Of a stretch of DNA of 64,000 nucleotides, positions 23,656 to 35,945 are shown piece by piece. The notes below the pieces were generated by a model. It saw nothing but the letters and a program-made list of their open reading frames with translations, was not told the origin of the DNA and ran no database searches. Positions within the stretch are counted from its first letter, which is position 1. Every line of letters begins with the position of its first letter. The stretch comes from Plecoglossus altivelis (lineage: Eukaryota; Chordata; Actinopteri; Osmeriformes; Plecoglossidae), in contig BROE01000013.1 in the NCBI GenBank assembly GCA_036571765.1, positions 14,138,999 through 14,202,998 of the forward strand, read 5' to 3'. The translations under genes and the position numbers were made by a program.

Positions 23656-24464
23656 CTAGGTTGATGAAAACAATGACATCATTATTGATATAGTACCGTA
23701 TTTCTTTATGTTTAAATGTGGTTTGTGAATGTGTCTTTGTGGCCCAAGATAATCTCTACCAAACTTTGTCTTCACCAGGCCAATCCTGCCTTACCAAAAC
23801 AAATGAGAGTAGCTATGTTCATACCAACAAAAGTGAATGTGGTCTTGTTTGTCAGAGAGAGTTGAAAACAAGCAGTGGTCTAAAGGCAAAATAATCTTGC
23901 ACTCATCCACCACTTATCTGCCATAACACACCATTTCAGTAAATTGGCTGTTAGAGCATGCCCACTTGTGATGTTTCCTCTAACAGTTCTGAGGACAGTA
24001 TGTTTAATGCTATTCTAGGTAAGGAGTAGTCTAATGCAGAGCATGGCTAAGGGGAGTGGTAGAGATGGGTAGGTGGTCTCTCTCCCTCTAACACTGTTAG
24101 CACCAAAGGTTGTTGCGAAGAGAGCTGTAGAGAGACAGCTGTAGAGAGAGAACATAGAGAGAGCTGTAGAGATAGCCCGTAGTGAGAACTGGAGAGAGAA
24201 CTAGAGAGAGATGTGAGAGAGACCGTAGAGAGAGCGGTAGAGAGAACTGGAGAGACAGTAGAGTAACTGCAGGGGTAAAAGCTGTTTCATTATGATGATG
24301 AACAAGGGTGACTACATCACCGAGTAAACAAACCCTGACACATACACACCCATCAAACAGAACCAGAGTGCACACGCACACACACACATACACATGCACA
24401 CATGCACACACACCAACAGGAGTGTGGGCAGAACAAAAACATCCACCAACACACACACACACAC

Positions 24465-24500
<36 letters not shown>

Positions 24501-24941
24501 CAACCAAACAAAAGCCAATGCCAGATGGATGTTAGTGTTAGCAGACACAGCAGTGTAATGAGAGAGTGTTTAGCTGGGCTGCAGCTCCTGTGCTATCTGT
24601 AGTGTGAAGCTGCCGTCTGGCTGACATGCTCACCCGTCTCCCAAGGCCTCGCTCCACTTCTCTCTGCAGCACACGCATTCACACACATGCACACGCATCC
24701 ACACACACATGCATACTCAATACAACACACACCTCATAAGACACACACAACACGTGCAACAGACACGCACCAAGAACAGCACATGCACACACCAAACGCA
24801 GCCCCCACGTACACACCAAGAACGACACACACACACACCAAGGACAGAACACACGCACCGCATACAGCACACACACACCATGAACAGCACACTCCAAACA
24901 CAGAGTACACACACTTGCCATGTTTCTCTCTGTCTCTCTCA

Positions 24942-24991
<50 letters not shown>

Positions 24992-27900
24992 CTCTCGCTG
25001 TCTCTCTCTGACTCAGTCTCTCTGAGGTAAGGGACAGCAGCCTCAAACAGGTCATCAGGTCCTGGTCTCCTGGGTTCCAGGTGACAACTGCTTATTCAAG
25101 AGGCAGCAGGAGATGACTGTCACTGAACAGCCCTTGTCCATCACTCTCCCTTGTGGCATTATCTCCTCCCTCATCACCTCCATCCCCTTCATCCTTTCTG
25201 GCCTCCTCCCGCTCTGTCTTTCCTCCTGTGCCTTTTTTTCCATCACTCTTTCTTTTTTCATCTCCCTCTCCTTCGCCTATCTCATCAAACCCTTTTCGTA
25301 CATTTCACTTTTACATACACAAGAGCCAATCTTCCAAAAGGTTTTTCTCTAACAATTTATTTTTAGAATGTGCCAAATTCAGCATACCTGCTACTGTGCA
25401 CAACCTATTCATCCAGCATCAGAGACAATTGCTGGGCTACGAAAACCTAAAAAAGGTCACGCTGAGTTCAATAAGCTTTACACAAAGTGGTCTCAATAAT
25501 AGAGCATCTGACATATTTAGACCAATTTAGCTGTAATATTGTAACTGCATTACACACGATAGAAACCAAACCGCTAATCCCACACAAAACACAAACAGCA
25601 AGCCTAATCCTTTTCACAACGGTATAAAAAACAGTTTTACTGATATAATTATTGTGACTTATACACATTTGGAGAACAATATTATTTTTACATTTCATCA
25701 TACATACAAATATTTCATTGTGTTCAGAACTAGATCAGATACCTCCCACTGAGGAGCAGGCTTGTTCCGACTAGGTTATAAACCGTGTCAACCTTGACAA
25801 TCACTGCAGTTCCAGATCTAGCATTTCTCTATAATACCAGGAGTTCAGATGGGCTCTATAATGGGCTCTGCATTTTACACAGCTAAATATTCTATCTCTG
25901 CCAGGCATTGAGCCAACTGTACACACATAGCATCTTATTGTTCAACAGTAAAAGCCTGGTAAAGGTCCATCATAGATTATCTTCCATACAAAGTCAATCA
26001 GACGTCTATGATTTACATGCAAAAACCAACAGTTTAAACTAGACTCCAGATACTGAAACAGAGCTGAATATATCCATCTGTCTGAGATATGGCTCAAGAA
26101 GATGAGAGAAGAAGAAAGAAGGAAGGAGAAAAATGAATGAGATTGACTACATCAGCATGAGCTTAATTTTAAAACTCAGATTTGTGCTCAGTGAGGAGAG
26201 AAGGATCCAGACACAACCCTAGGCTGACTCCGTGTACAGAATCTGGCTGTTTTCTGTGATTCCACTGATGACGTGACCTGCTTACAGAGTAAAGACTGTA
26301 ATTAGCAAACACACAATCTGACAGCTAGGTCAATGGGTTTGACATTCACTCTCTGTCTCTCACTCTCTCTCTTTGTCACAATCACTGTCTGTCTGTCTGT
26401 CCGTCCGTCCGTCCGTCCGTCCGTCTGTGTGTCTGACTGTCTGTCTGTCGTCTATCACTTATTTGGTCTTTCAAACTTTTTCTCCTTCGCCAAATGCATC
26501 ATTCCTCTTTATTTATCTGTCTCTTCCGCCTTCTCTGTCTCCGTTTTTCCTCCCCTCCCCCCGTTCATCTCACCTCACATCCCTCTTTCTCTCTTCCACT
26601 CTTTCATTTCTCCAGTTAGTGAAAGTGATAAGTGCTGCAGTGACTGGAGATATCCACTTCTGTGTTGGATATTACAGACATGTGCTGGTGCCTCCAAAAC
26701 ATCTTTTGACTGTGTCTGACTGGAGGCTACGTCTGCGATTCTCTCCACGAAGAGTGGTAAGATGGGTATGTCTGTAAGTGTTTGTTTGGAGGACTGGCAG
26801 GGCCCTGAGTGAGGAGCAGTGATAGATTAAATAGAAGGAAAATAGGAGGGACACAAGAGGGACCATGCCTGCTGTTTACTATCTCCCTGCACAGTCCTCT
26901 CAAAATGCACAGCAGGCCAAGGCATAATCACAATGTTTAAAGGAAGGGGGAAACCACTTATCCAAAACGATTTTGTCGGGGGACAACTGACTGTTCTGCC
27001 ATCATCGGCTGTGACAGTTGGCTGGGTTCTCCAGGGGAGGTGAACCGATACAGGACCGGCATGTTCATGTCCCAGCATGAGGCCCTCCAGATCTCTGACA
27101 TGCTTCCAAAACTGATAAACCTACACTTTCACAGATCAAACCACAATGCATTCTGGATTGAACACTGATGGAGAATACAATTAATTTATTGAGGCGTTGG
27201 GGATGATAATCTCAGTAATATAATGAGCTGAGGTTGATGACACAAACCATGGGAAGCCATATCCGCCATTTTATCCAGGCTTTTTCTGGGATAATCGTTT
27301 CTCATCATCATCATGACTGAGAGGTCGTGCTCCACTGAGTGGCTGAACAGCACCAACTCAGGGTGACAGTAAACCTCTCCCTGGATGTCATCTATTCATC
27401 ATCCACATACTTCAGATGGACCATGACATTTTTATAGCAAGATTTGATAGCATCTGTAAGGGGCTACTGGACCTCTTGGTGGGTAAGGACTTGGATCCTG
27501 AATGCAGGGCACTGCGGTGCCAATAACCGAGCGACCTCAGCCCTCAAAGACTAGTGATATTTATGGTTTTCAATGATTAGGGACTCCAAGAACTGCTGTC
27601 GATGACAACCACAGCGCGGTGCTTCTGTACTACTGCAGGAAGGAAAAGATGTTTGATGCCGGTCACAGAGACAGTACACAGTGTGCCGGCGTCACTGAAG
27701 AGCCCCCTACGCAGCCAGACAGCAACACACAGGTGGTTATCTTGCCCTGGTTTCTGTAGGCCTCTTGGAGCAGAGTGACATCTTGAGAGCATCTACACTT
27801 ACCAGAAGCGCTCAGTTCTTCCTCGAATAATCTTCTAGACTAGCTCATCAAAGGGCTTTGCCAGAACTCCGTATAACGCTGTCCTGTTGTGTCCATGAGC

Positions 27901-30900
27901 TAATGTCTAACCTGATTCAAGCAGATTTCGATTTTTTGGACGTTAATCAGTGTAGGCTGAGATACTGACGAACAACCAGAGGCTGAGACATTTTGTGCAC
28001 GCACATACACAGGCGCACACACACGCACAAGGACTGAGGGAGAGAGGGTTTGTCGGCAGCATTAAGGATTTAGGCATGAGAGACCAAGGTCACCCAGGGT
28101 GGCACGCACTTCTAAGCTTTGTGGGTGGAGACCCACACTGATAGAGCTGTGGCTCACCAGCTTGCGGTTGGCTGCCCAACTCTCCTGTAGCTCCAAGCAG
28201 TCCTGGAGGTTCCATTCCATGGCATCATACCTGTCAGTTAAACCCCTCTCTGCCCCAGACACGTAGTGGACTCTCCTCCTCTGAGCCATACAGATTGACT
28301 TTTCTTTCGTTTTATCACGATATTGCTCGCTCCTTCTGTGTTTCTCTCATTTTCTCTCTCTATCTCTCTCTTTCTCTCATTTTCTATTTTTCTTTAACTC
28401 AGTCTTTTCTTTTTCTTAGTCCACCTTGTTTTCGCTCTCTTTCTGTCGTCCATCCGTCCCCCGTCCACCCCACATGTGGGGCAGAATTCAAGAAACAAAT
28501 CTGGTTCTGATTCATTGTTTCTGTAAAAACATTCTTCGGCCCCTTACAAACGTCATCCCCCCCCCCCGGCTCGTCTCGTCACGCATCAGAAATATTTCTG
28601 AATTTCCGTATCCTGTCAAATGTCCTATTGATGTGACATTGATGGACAAACTTCACGTTCTGACCGACTTTCCATCTAGGAAATGTCAAATCCCCAAATC
28701 TTGGGTATGTGATGAGTAAATGACATACGTCCATCAGTAATGCCAAGTCATTGCCAAACTGTGCCTGCAACCAGATAGACAGCACCAGGACAGCGAATCC
28801 TACCTTCCTTGTGGCTCGCTCTCCTGCGAGGCTTCAGAGAGATGGAGGCCAGCACAAAGGCACAGGGCAGGTTTATCTGCTAGCCCTGCACGGTCACCAA
28901 AGCCCAGATGAAAAATGAAAATGTGAGACTCAATTTGAGACACCTGCCAGCGTGCTGAGGGCTCGGCTTATCTGCCACCCGCCCTCGGCATTTCCCCTTT
29001 AATATTAATTGTTTCTGCCACTCAGTCAGATGACATTGCAGAAAAGTGACAGATGCACGCATTTCCGAGAGGCAGACTCTCGTTTTTTCCCCTCTCATCC
29101 CCTATTCTACAGCTGAGCGTTGTCCGTGTGGTTATGTGGTTATGTGGTATCTGTCAAATCTGCCAAGGTGCTTTTTAACCTTCGCAATCTGTTGACAAAC
29201 ATGGCAAGGGGCTCACTTAGAGAGAGGAGAAAAGGAGAGAGGAAGCCAAGATGGACTCCTGAGTTCCTCCGTCAAAGTAGAAATGTCAGAGTGGCCTTTA
29301 CTGTATTTGATTTCGACAGGCAGAGACGCATGAGGAAGATGCCAGAAAGCATCAAATTATTTCACTTTCTTTTGAGCTAGCGTCATCAGGTTTAGCGTAG
29401 ATCTAGCTTTTCAGTCTTTGTAGACAGCTGTCTTCTGAATATGAGGTAGGATCTCTGTAACAGAACCCGTGGTCCACTAGATCCTGTGTAAGTATATTTG
29501 GACAACATGCCTTGGCTCATTCTGTAATGACTTTGACCCTGACCTTGTTGGCAGTGCTGGATACAGAGCAATGACATGGTTCACCAATCAAAGATTAGCA
29601 TAGAGAATCTGAAAACAAACAGGTGCTCCTGACTAAATCTGCAGCAACATTGTTGCACAAGCTAATCAGAAGAATGTCTTTCTTGTGAAGTACAGTGAGA
29701 GTGAGTACATCTCACACAGCAACTCAATATCTGTATGTGTAGGTCAGTCATGTTTGAGCACAGCATGGTGTTATCTGTGTTCTACTACTGGAGTCGGTCA
29801 TGTGTTGCTCAGCAGGCTAGGCCCAGGGTCTGCCTTCTGTGGCTTGCCCTCCAAATGGCCGCCTGGCTGACTCGCTCGGTCGGGGATGCAGATACACGGC
29901 CAGGTCCTGCCCACTGGTGCTCCCCCACGCACACACATGCACACTCACACAGGCGAAACATTTAATGTATGTGCACACACACACCAATAATAACAGCAGT
30001 ACTCAACATCTAATGCCTTGTTCGCTGTGCTGAACAAACCTGACCATATCCAGAACCTATCAAGCACTGTAAATTAGTGCATCACCAGACTATCATAACA
30101 TGCTTTATTGAGCTCACCTCCGTGCAGCTCAGTGTGTGAAAATGCCACTGGAGGAGCCTGTTTTCCGCCGGCTGGTGCAATTGCTAACTTAATTACTCCC
30201 TTAATTTGCAGTCAGTTCAGTTCCAGATAGATTAAGCTAAGTGGGGTTTTAAGCCTAAGTCTGTTTGCTAAGACTAGAGTTAAAGAAGCAAAATATTTGC
30301 GAGACAAACTTGGCATGTGAAGGAATCACTTCCTAATCACAGCAAAGTCCTAATGATGGCACCAGGAAGAGTTCCAGAGTTAAAGACAGGGGAGGGACTG
30401 TCACATCCAACAGACCGACAGTCAACAACCCAACAAGAATACATCATAATCCAAGCTATTACTCTTACTTAGCCAAACAACATCAATATGATGTACCATT
30501 TAAAATAATATACAATATATGCACTGTGTAGAACATGCTATTTAACTCAATACCCCACATACCAATCCTTCTCATACAAGGGCCTTGCCAGTCAGAGTGC
30601 CAGTCCTAGACAGTCTGCAAACCAGCCACAAAGACAGACAGGCAGAAAAGCCGACAGGTGAACACCCAGACACCCCCACAATGCTGCACCACCCCTGCGT
30701 CAGCTGCAGTGGGGCGTCTGAAATGGCAAAGCAGGCGAATTAAACGCTCCTCACTGCAGACTCTGTGAAATTTAATTATTCAGGAGTGTGCTTCATCGAT
30801 CAGTAGCAAGGCGCTCAAGCATGCTCGATAGCCCCTGCCGTCACTCTCTCTCCTCTTTCTCCTCTCACTGGTTCGTTTATCTCTCTCTCTCTTTCCCTCC

Positions 30901-33900
30901 CTCCCTTCCTCATTCTCCAAGGCTCCTTTTAAGACAGATCCTTCACGCCCTCCAATCGCCATAGACATGGAGCCTGAGGAGACATTGCTCCCAGTCATCA
31001 CAGCATCTCTTAGAGGTTATACATCTCATAGGATAACCTATGTCTCTCACTCTCTACTTCCACTACTTCTACTTTTGTGAAGACAAAATCGCAATGACTT
31101 CATGCTATGTATGTGTATATAAAAACATATACATATCTATATCTATATAGATATGTTGCTGAGGTCATATTATGCAGCTGCCTATAAGAAAACAATGATT
31201 GGAACCTTCCTTAATATATGTGTTGCATAAATAATTAGACTCCTTTAAAAACAAACAAATAGGCCGATCTGGTCAATTTCTTGAACATTCTAACTGTCAT
31301 TTATGAATTTACTTTTAGCGCTCTTGAATGATCAAATCAGCTATCGCGTAGGACGACTATAGGCTCAGACATACTTCAGGTGCTGGCAACGTTCACATTC
31401 ACGCACTCACGCTGCCAACATTTCAGAATAATCCCATTATTCACCACTAGGAGTCACTATTGCACTTCAACTCACCGGCTCCATGCTGTTGACGGAGGAT
31501 GCCTGCGTTACCGGGCCGTGGTGAGGCGGAGGACTTCGCCGCAGATGTTGTGGTCGTAGTACTGAAAGGGAGAAGGCCCGGTCCGGCCTGAGCAGGCACA
31601 CGAGGCTTTCCCTGACTGGGTTCCGATGTCGCTCGCCCCCCTATAGCCGCGGTGTTGCTATTCCTCAGCGGCCACCGATTTTGGATATGAGACACTGCCT
31701 CCTCCGCCACCATGCCGTCGCGCGGGGTCACCCGCAGAGTGGCCTGGACCTTGTATTCCTGAGTCTCATCGGACCATAAGTCGGAAACACGACACTCGTA
31801 CACGCCCTCATCCTCTTTGCGTATTTTGGACAGGCTGAGCCTGTGTGATATGGCGTTGCCCTGCACTCTCACGGTCTGTAAAACAGAAGGAGAACACAGT
31901 GTGGACACTGTACAGTTCTGCAGAGTCCCTGCCCAACGCTGTCAAATATTTTGTTTCGAGGTCCAATGAACAAAGTGCTTATGGAGCCATTTGAGTCCCC
32001 GTGGAGAACTAAACTGCCCGAGCTACGGAACCCCATCCAGAGCTAATCGAAACGGCACTTTGATTTATACTCCGCAACGATGTTTGATTCAACAACTAAA
32101 TAATTTGTATTTGAATGGTGTTCGAGATAAAACAACCCAAATTAATATGCCTCGCGTACTACGATTTTTTTCATTGCTGCTTCCGCATAACCTGTTAATT
32201 GGAACGCACAATAAATAGATTGGTTTCAGTCGTTTGGTATGTGTTTAAGCCGTAAATACTTGAGATATTAGGCCACTTCTAGATCGTTGATTCTCTGATG
32301 TCAATGTCACATTCTCAGCCAAACAAAAGCCTTACACGTGTAATGTAACATTGAACTCATACTCACGCTTATTTTTGTGGCATCCCTTGGAGTGACCTGA
32401 AATTAGAAAGGCATCGTGAATTAAATAGCTTGTATGTGCTTTATATAAATCAAACTAATTTGTAATTGTATTTGACAAGGGAAACTATCACGTCATCCGC
32501 TGCCACAGTATACAGCTATTTATCTGTGCTTCACCGGGAGCTGGGCTGTGATGCTGTCGACATTCCAGTGTAGCACAGAGCGCGATGCCACTTCAGCACC
32601 ACGGACAGCAACAGTTGCGCTCTGATAAAGCCGCCATTGACGAGTTGTTTAATGTTCCTCAGCCAACCGGGTGAGTTTAAATGACAGGACGGAATATTAG
32701 GCCTACTGATCGGGTTGTCCTAAATCCTCGGATAGTATATCCCATAGATAGATAAAAGGTAATATATGTCTGAGTATAAAGGACATTTAAGAACATAGTT
32801 TGATTGTACTATGGCCATACTACGCATCCTGCCTGAGAACGGAGATTAACGGAAAGGATTTAAATGGCCAACAAGTGCCCTTTGTGTTTCAGGGTGACAG
32901 CCTCCTCCCACCCTCCCACCCGGTTCACACATCCTCTAGAGTACCTAATACAAACGGAAACGGCGTATTTATAATCCGCAGAACATCATTTCCTAATGCT
33001 CTTTGTTGGCACACGTTGTAAAGTCGATCAAACAAATAGTGAGAGGAAGAGGCCAGGCAAGCATACGGCCAAACCGTGATTATAAGTCGAATTAATTGAC
33101 TAATGTTGTATCAGTCGGTACACTGGCGTCTCAAACCGTGTAATTTGTCCCACCCCTTTCCCACAGGATACCTTGAAGCTAAACTCGCGTACTCGGCTGG
33201 AGGCAACGTTACCGGGAGGCAACATTAACGTTACCTTTGCTCTGTTCGCCGGAGCGCTGATTTGCAGTTCTTGTGCAAGTTCTTTAGGAGCGACTTCCTT
33301 CAGGTACCACCATTGAATCTCCAGCGAGAACGGCGACGCTCCAACGGCCCGGAAGGCGCACGGCATCTCCACGTCCTCCCCCTCACCAACACTCACATCT
33401 TTGGGCACTTCAGTAAACGAAGCTGGAGGAGAGGCAGGGTATAGACGAGGTGAAACGAGGGGTGAAAGATAATGAGGAATGACAAAAAAAAAGATCTAAA
33501 ATGGTGACGCCAGCCAACCTGCCATGATCAAATATAGCTCTCATGTGGTCCCTAGCTCGTTTAGATTCTATAAAGAAATGCTCAAATAAGTACATAATAA
33601 CCAATTTCCTAAATCAGACTCCTGAAATGGCAAAATTACAAAGAGAAAGAAGGTTCGTGAATTTAATCAGAAGTCAAAGCAAAAATATATCTTTGGTGTC
33701 CCCCCAAAATTCTAAGTGTGCCCATGTCTTCAATAACCTAAAAACTAAGCAACTGTATGAAAATATATGCTACCCGTCAAAAGGTGTTCCTCTTTACAGA
33801 GGAAGAACAGTGTATAACATCGAAAAAAATCAGTTAAGACAAAACTGCAGAATCGTGATACGAGTCTGCGTAATACTCTGACAGACTATAATTTATTTTC

Positions 33901-34176
33901 TTTAATACCTTTAATAATCCACAGAAAGCATCGATTCATGAAATAATCGACAAAATGCAACACAATGATGCATTTGGAAGCAAAATGAAAAGCAGTCCTG
34001 GTCTCGCGTTCTGTTGACATGAAAACATCTAACGGCAAGGCTGATTAACACCATGGTTGGGTCAAAAGTATTTTCATACCAATGACACTTCAAGTTTACT
34101 TACCATGTACAAAGAACAACAACGGTGTATTCAGAATTAAATAATAAAGGACGCTGTATAGTCCCCGTTTTTCCAT
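23567..34176 (-). CDS. vstm2b: Vstm2b, V-set immunoglobulin domain membrane protein
   Basis: Five coding exons on the minus strand: 34176-34104, 33422-33235, 32396-32367, 31875-31476 and 23655-23567. All splice at GT-AG sites in frame to 259 residues (human 285). Residues 1-24 are a signal peptide (YYLILNTPLLLFV). The V-set domain starts at FTEVPKDVSVGEGEDVEMPC and closes at GVYECRVS; C46 and C125 form the expected disulphide, with the core tryptophan at W62/W63 (IQWWYLKE). A Ser/Thr/Pro/Ala-rich stalk follows (about 150-230). The last exon adds a hydrophobic C-terminus of about 20 residues (DPLLLVTLLFLHKLLPFLFAH), matching the human TDPLL...HKFL end; it could be a membrane anchor or a GPI signal. 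The family is neural but its function is poorly known. An RE1 motif in intron 2 suggests REST control. Paralogue status (a or b copy) is not determinable here. Confidence 0.94.
24118..24260. repeat. Degenerate GA-rich minisatellite
   Basis: Irregular repeats of a unit of about 14 bp, agagagctgtagag and variants (agaactggagagag, gaccgtagagagag), in vstm2b intron 4. Confidence 0.75.
24365..24498. repeat. (CA)n microsatellites
   Basis: An interrupted CA run at 24368-24416 followed by a cleaner one at 24449-24498. Frames across it are Thr/His or Cys/Val repeats and are not genes. Confidence 0.95.
24660..25024. repeat. CA-rich tract followed by (TC)n
   Basis: About 250 bases of irregular ACACAC with inserted GC-containing words, then a nearly pure TC run at 24944-24987 with TC-rich flanks to 25024. 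Confidence 0.92.
26385..26450. repeat. (GTCT)n/(GTCC)n microsatellite
   Basis: Tetranucleotide units change in phase from CTGT to CCGT and back to CTGT, which suggests one point change spread through the array by slippage. Confidence 0.93.
31476..31875 (-). other. vstm2b: vstm2b exon 4: end of Ig domain and stalk
   Basis: 400 bases from acceptor tgttttacag^accgtg to donor ggagccg^gtgagt. It codes the second half of the V-set domain, with the second disulphide cysteine in GVYECRVSD, then the Ser/Thr/Pro/Ala-rich stalk up to LRQQHGAG. It is the most CpG-rich and longest exon of the gene. Confidence 0.94.
32367..32396 (-). other. vstm2b: vstm2b exon 3: 30-nt microexon
   Basis: Exactly ten codons (VTPRDATKIS) between acceptor ctaatttcag^gtcact and donor aataagc^gtgagt, phase 0 on both sides. 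The human protein has VTNKDATKIS at the same place, which confirms it. Skipping it would keep the frame and shorten the Ig loop. Confidence 0.92.
32592..32612 (+). promoter_or_regulatory. RE1/NRSE element (REST binding motif) in vstm2b intron 2
   Basis: TTCAGCACCACGGACAGC followed by AAC matches the canonical 21-bp RE1 motif at all but two of its last bases. Both half sites (TTCAGCACC and GGACAGC) are perfect and the spacing is canonical. REST binds this element to silence neuronal genes in non-neural cells. It lies between coding exons 2 and 3 of vstm2b, itself a neural gene, and about 1.6 kb downstream of its start codon, a usual place for RE1 sites. Confidence 0.85.
33235..33422 (-). other. 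vstm2b: vstm2b exon 2: first half of the Ig V-set domain
   Basis: 188 bases from acceptor cctctcctccag^cttcg to donor agcaaag^gtaacg. It starts with the second base of an alanine codon shared with exon 1 and codes SFTEVPKDVS through APANRAK, including the first disulphide cysteine and the IQWWYLKE core. Very close to the human sequence. Confidence 0.94.
34104..34176 (-). other. vstm2b: vstm2b exon 1: start codon and signal peptide
   Basis: ATG at 34176 in the context ctaggagATGG, then 24 codons of a signal peptide and donor gtacatg^gtaagt. An acceptor-like tatctag immediately before the ATG leaves room for an untranslated exon further upstream, in the CpG-rich region at 34370-34960. Confidence 0.85.
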
Positions 34177-34369
34177 CTCCTAGATACTGTAGTTAGATTA
34201 AAAGAGGACTAATGATGGTCATTTGACCTAATGCGTTACAATATGAGTAGCATTCCCATCATAGGTTCGCTGTAGTCGGTAGTTTGTCTTTTTTTCTTGT
34301 TTCCAACTTTGAAGATCCATATAACAGAGGCTACTCCATAATACGACGTTGTGCCAAACAAGCAAAAAT

Positions 34370-34960
34370 GTACAATCCAGAGATGCGCATCAGAATTCCC
34401 TTATGCGCTCAGAAACGTTACTATGCGAATTAATTTTTTCTGCGGCTGTTCTGCGATTCTTTTTATTATCCCTTTATAACGATGACTTCTATTTTCCGTG
34501 GTGCGTTCCGTCGAATCCAAACTTCTCTTCGGCTGAAAGACACCTGCTCATGGTGCTGTCTGCAGGAAGGTTGGATCTCCCGGGCAATTCTCCGACACCC
34601 ATCACATAACCATCCCTGTGTCCGACCCTTGAAAGACAACCTGCCGGGGGGAGATTTCAGGAGAGATTCCCGTGTTTTATATCACGACCTGGAGGATCAG
34701 TGGTTAGTTCCTTCTATCGCCACCGGATCCCTCAGCTTTGTGTGCAAGTGCATACCAGTGAAGAGGCGCCTGTGCATTTCCAGAACTCTCGGACTCTCAC
34801 AGTGTGGCATGCGCGCGACGCCACCGATAGCCCCTGACGCGCACTGGAACCCAACCAACCTTTTCTGTCTCTCAAATAAGCGCGCGCCCACAACCTACGA
34901 GAATAATTCTCACCACCTGACGTCCATGCAACGCCAATTCCGAAAATACTCAGGAGTCAA
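34370..34960. promoter_or_regulatory. CpG-rich region, presumed vstm2b promoter
   Basis: CpG dinucleotides are frequent here compared with the flanks, with words such as gcgcgcgacgcc, tccgtcgaatcc and gacgcgcactgg. The region sits 0.2-0.8 kb upstream of the vstm2b ATG. The 160-codon plus-strand frame at 34482-34964 has no recognisable content and is probably a by-product of the base composition. No TATA box stands out. Assignment as promoter rests on position and CpG density. Confidence 0.55.
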
Positions 34961-35799
34961 ATGATTCATGTTTCTTTCTTCACAACATCAGCAAACGTCG
35001 CTGAAATTAACTGCACTGGACTGGTGGCAGAGTCATTTTATTCTCTCATGTGGATCTTTAAAACTGCGGATCCCAAAAATCCAACCACCCCACCCCCCGT
35101 AATACATCCGTCATCTGTCACACAGCCTCCGGTATTAAACCGCAGGGATAATCCGTCGTCCGCAAAACAATGTGATAATTCGGATTAAAATCTCAGTGTA
35201 TGAGGTCTACATTACAGTAATGTATCAAAATATTCGACCTTGTGATTCAGCAGTTTGTCATGTTATGACTTTAAAAAAGTGACCTTAAAAAATATTAAAC
35301 TATGTCACATGCAGGTAAAGATGTACAATCTTGAAAATGGAGTCTCGCTCCGTGAGAAAACGCATTGGGTGATGAATCTTAATTCATCAGTGGTTTACCA
35401 TCTAGCTGGGTGACTATATGGATGACTGTGTGTGTAACAGGTGACAAAACTGCATTGATCAGACAGGCTTACATATCAGCTTGGATATTCAACAACTTCA
35501 ACAACAACTTGGATATTCTGAGGAGCGCATAGAGACATATAGATAGCACATATAAACACATTACCCCCCCCCCCCTCCAACACACATACACATGCACACA
35601 CTCAATGGCACTCTTCCCTCGCAACAATAAACATTCTTCTCTGCACGCAGAGAAAGCAGTGCTGAGCTCGGTCTGCCACCATTCTGTCTTTCCTTCACTG
35701 TTTCTCTTGAGGTGTCTCAGTGCATGGTGTTCTGCAGCAGACTGATGCTCTGGCTGAATCCTAAAACCGCTTTCCCTCCATCCCTTTTCCCCTCCTTCA

Positions 35800-35945
35800 G
35801 TCTCTCTCTCTCTCTCTCTCGCTCTCTCTCTCTCACACACACACACTCTCTCTCCCTACCTCTTTACCTCCTCCCTTGTTCCCTCTCTCCCTCCCTCAGT
35901 CCCTCCATCTCCCTCCCTCCCTCCCTCCCTCCCTCCCTCTCTCTC
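35800..35945. repeat. (TC)n and (CCCT)n tracts
   Basis: A TC run near 35803-35835, a short CA run, then a CCCT tetranucleotide run at about 35908-35941. Confidence 0.92.

Larger units (their letters stand above)
23656..31475. other. vstm2b intron 4 (7.8 kb)
   Basis: A long intron holding several simple repeats: a degenerate GAGAGAGCTGTAGA minisatellite (24118-24260), CA and CT runs (24365-25020) and GTCC/GTCT units (26385-26450). The stretch 27280-28290 has a coding-like look but no intact frame. Segments near 28880-29060, 30110-30260 and 30680-30800 are repeat-free and rich in homeobox-type TAATTA cores, so they may be regulatory. No nested gene was recognised. Confidence 0.6.
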
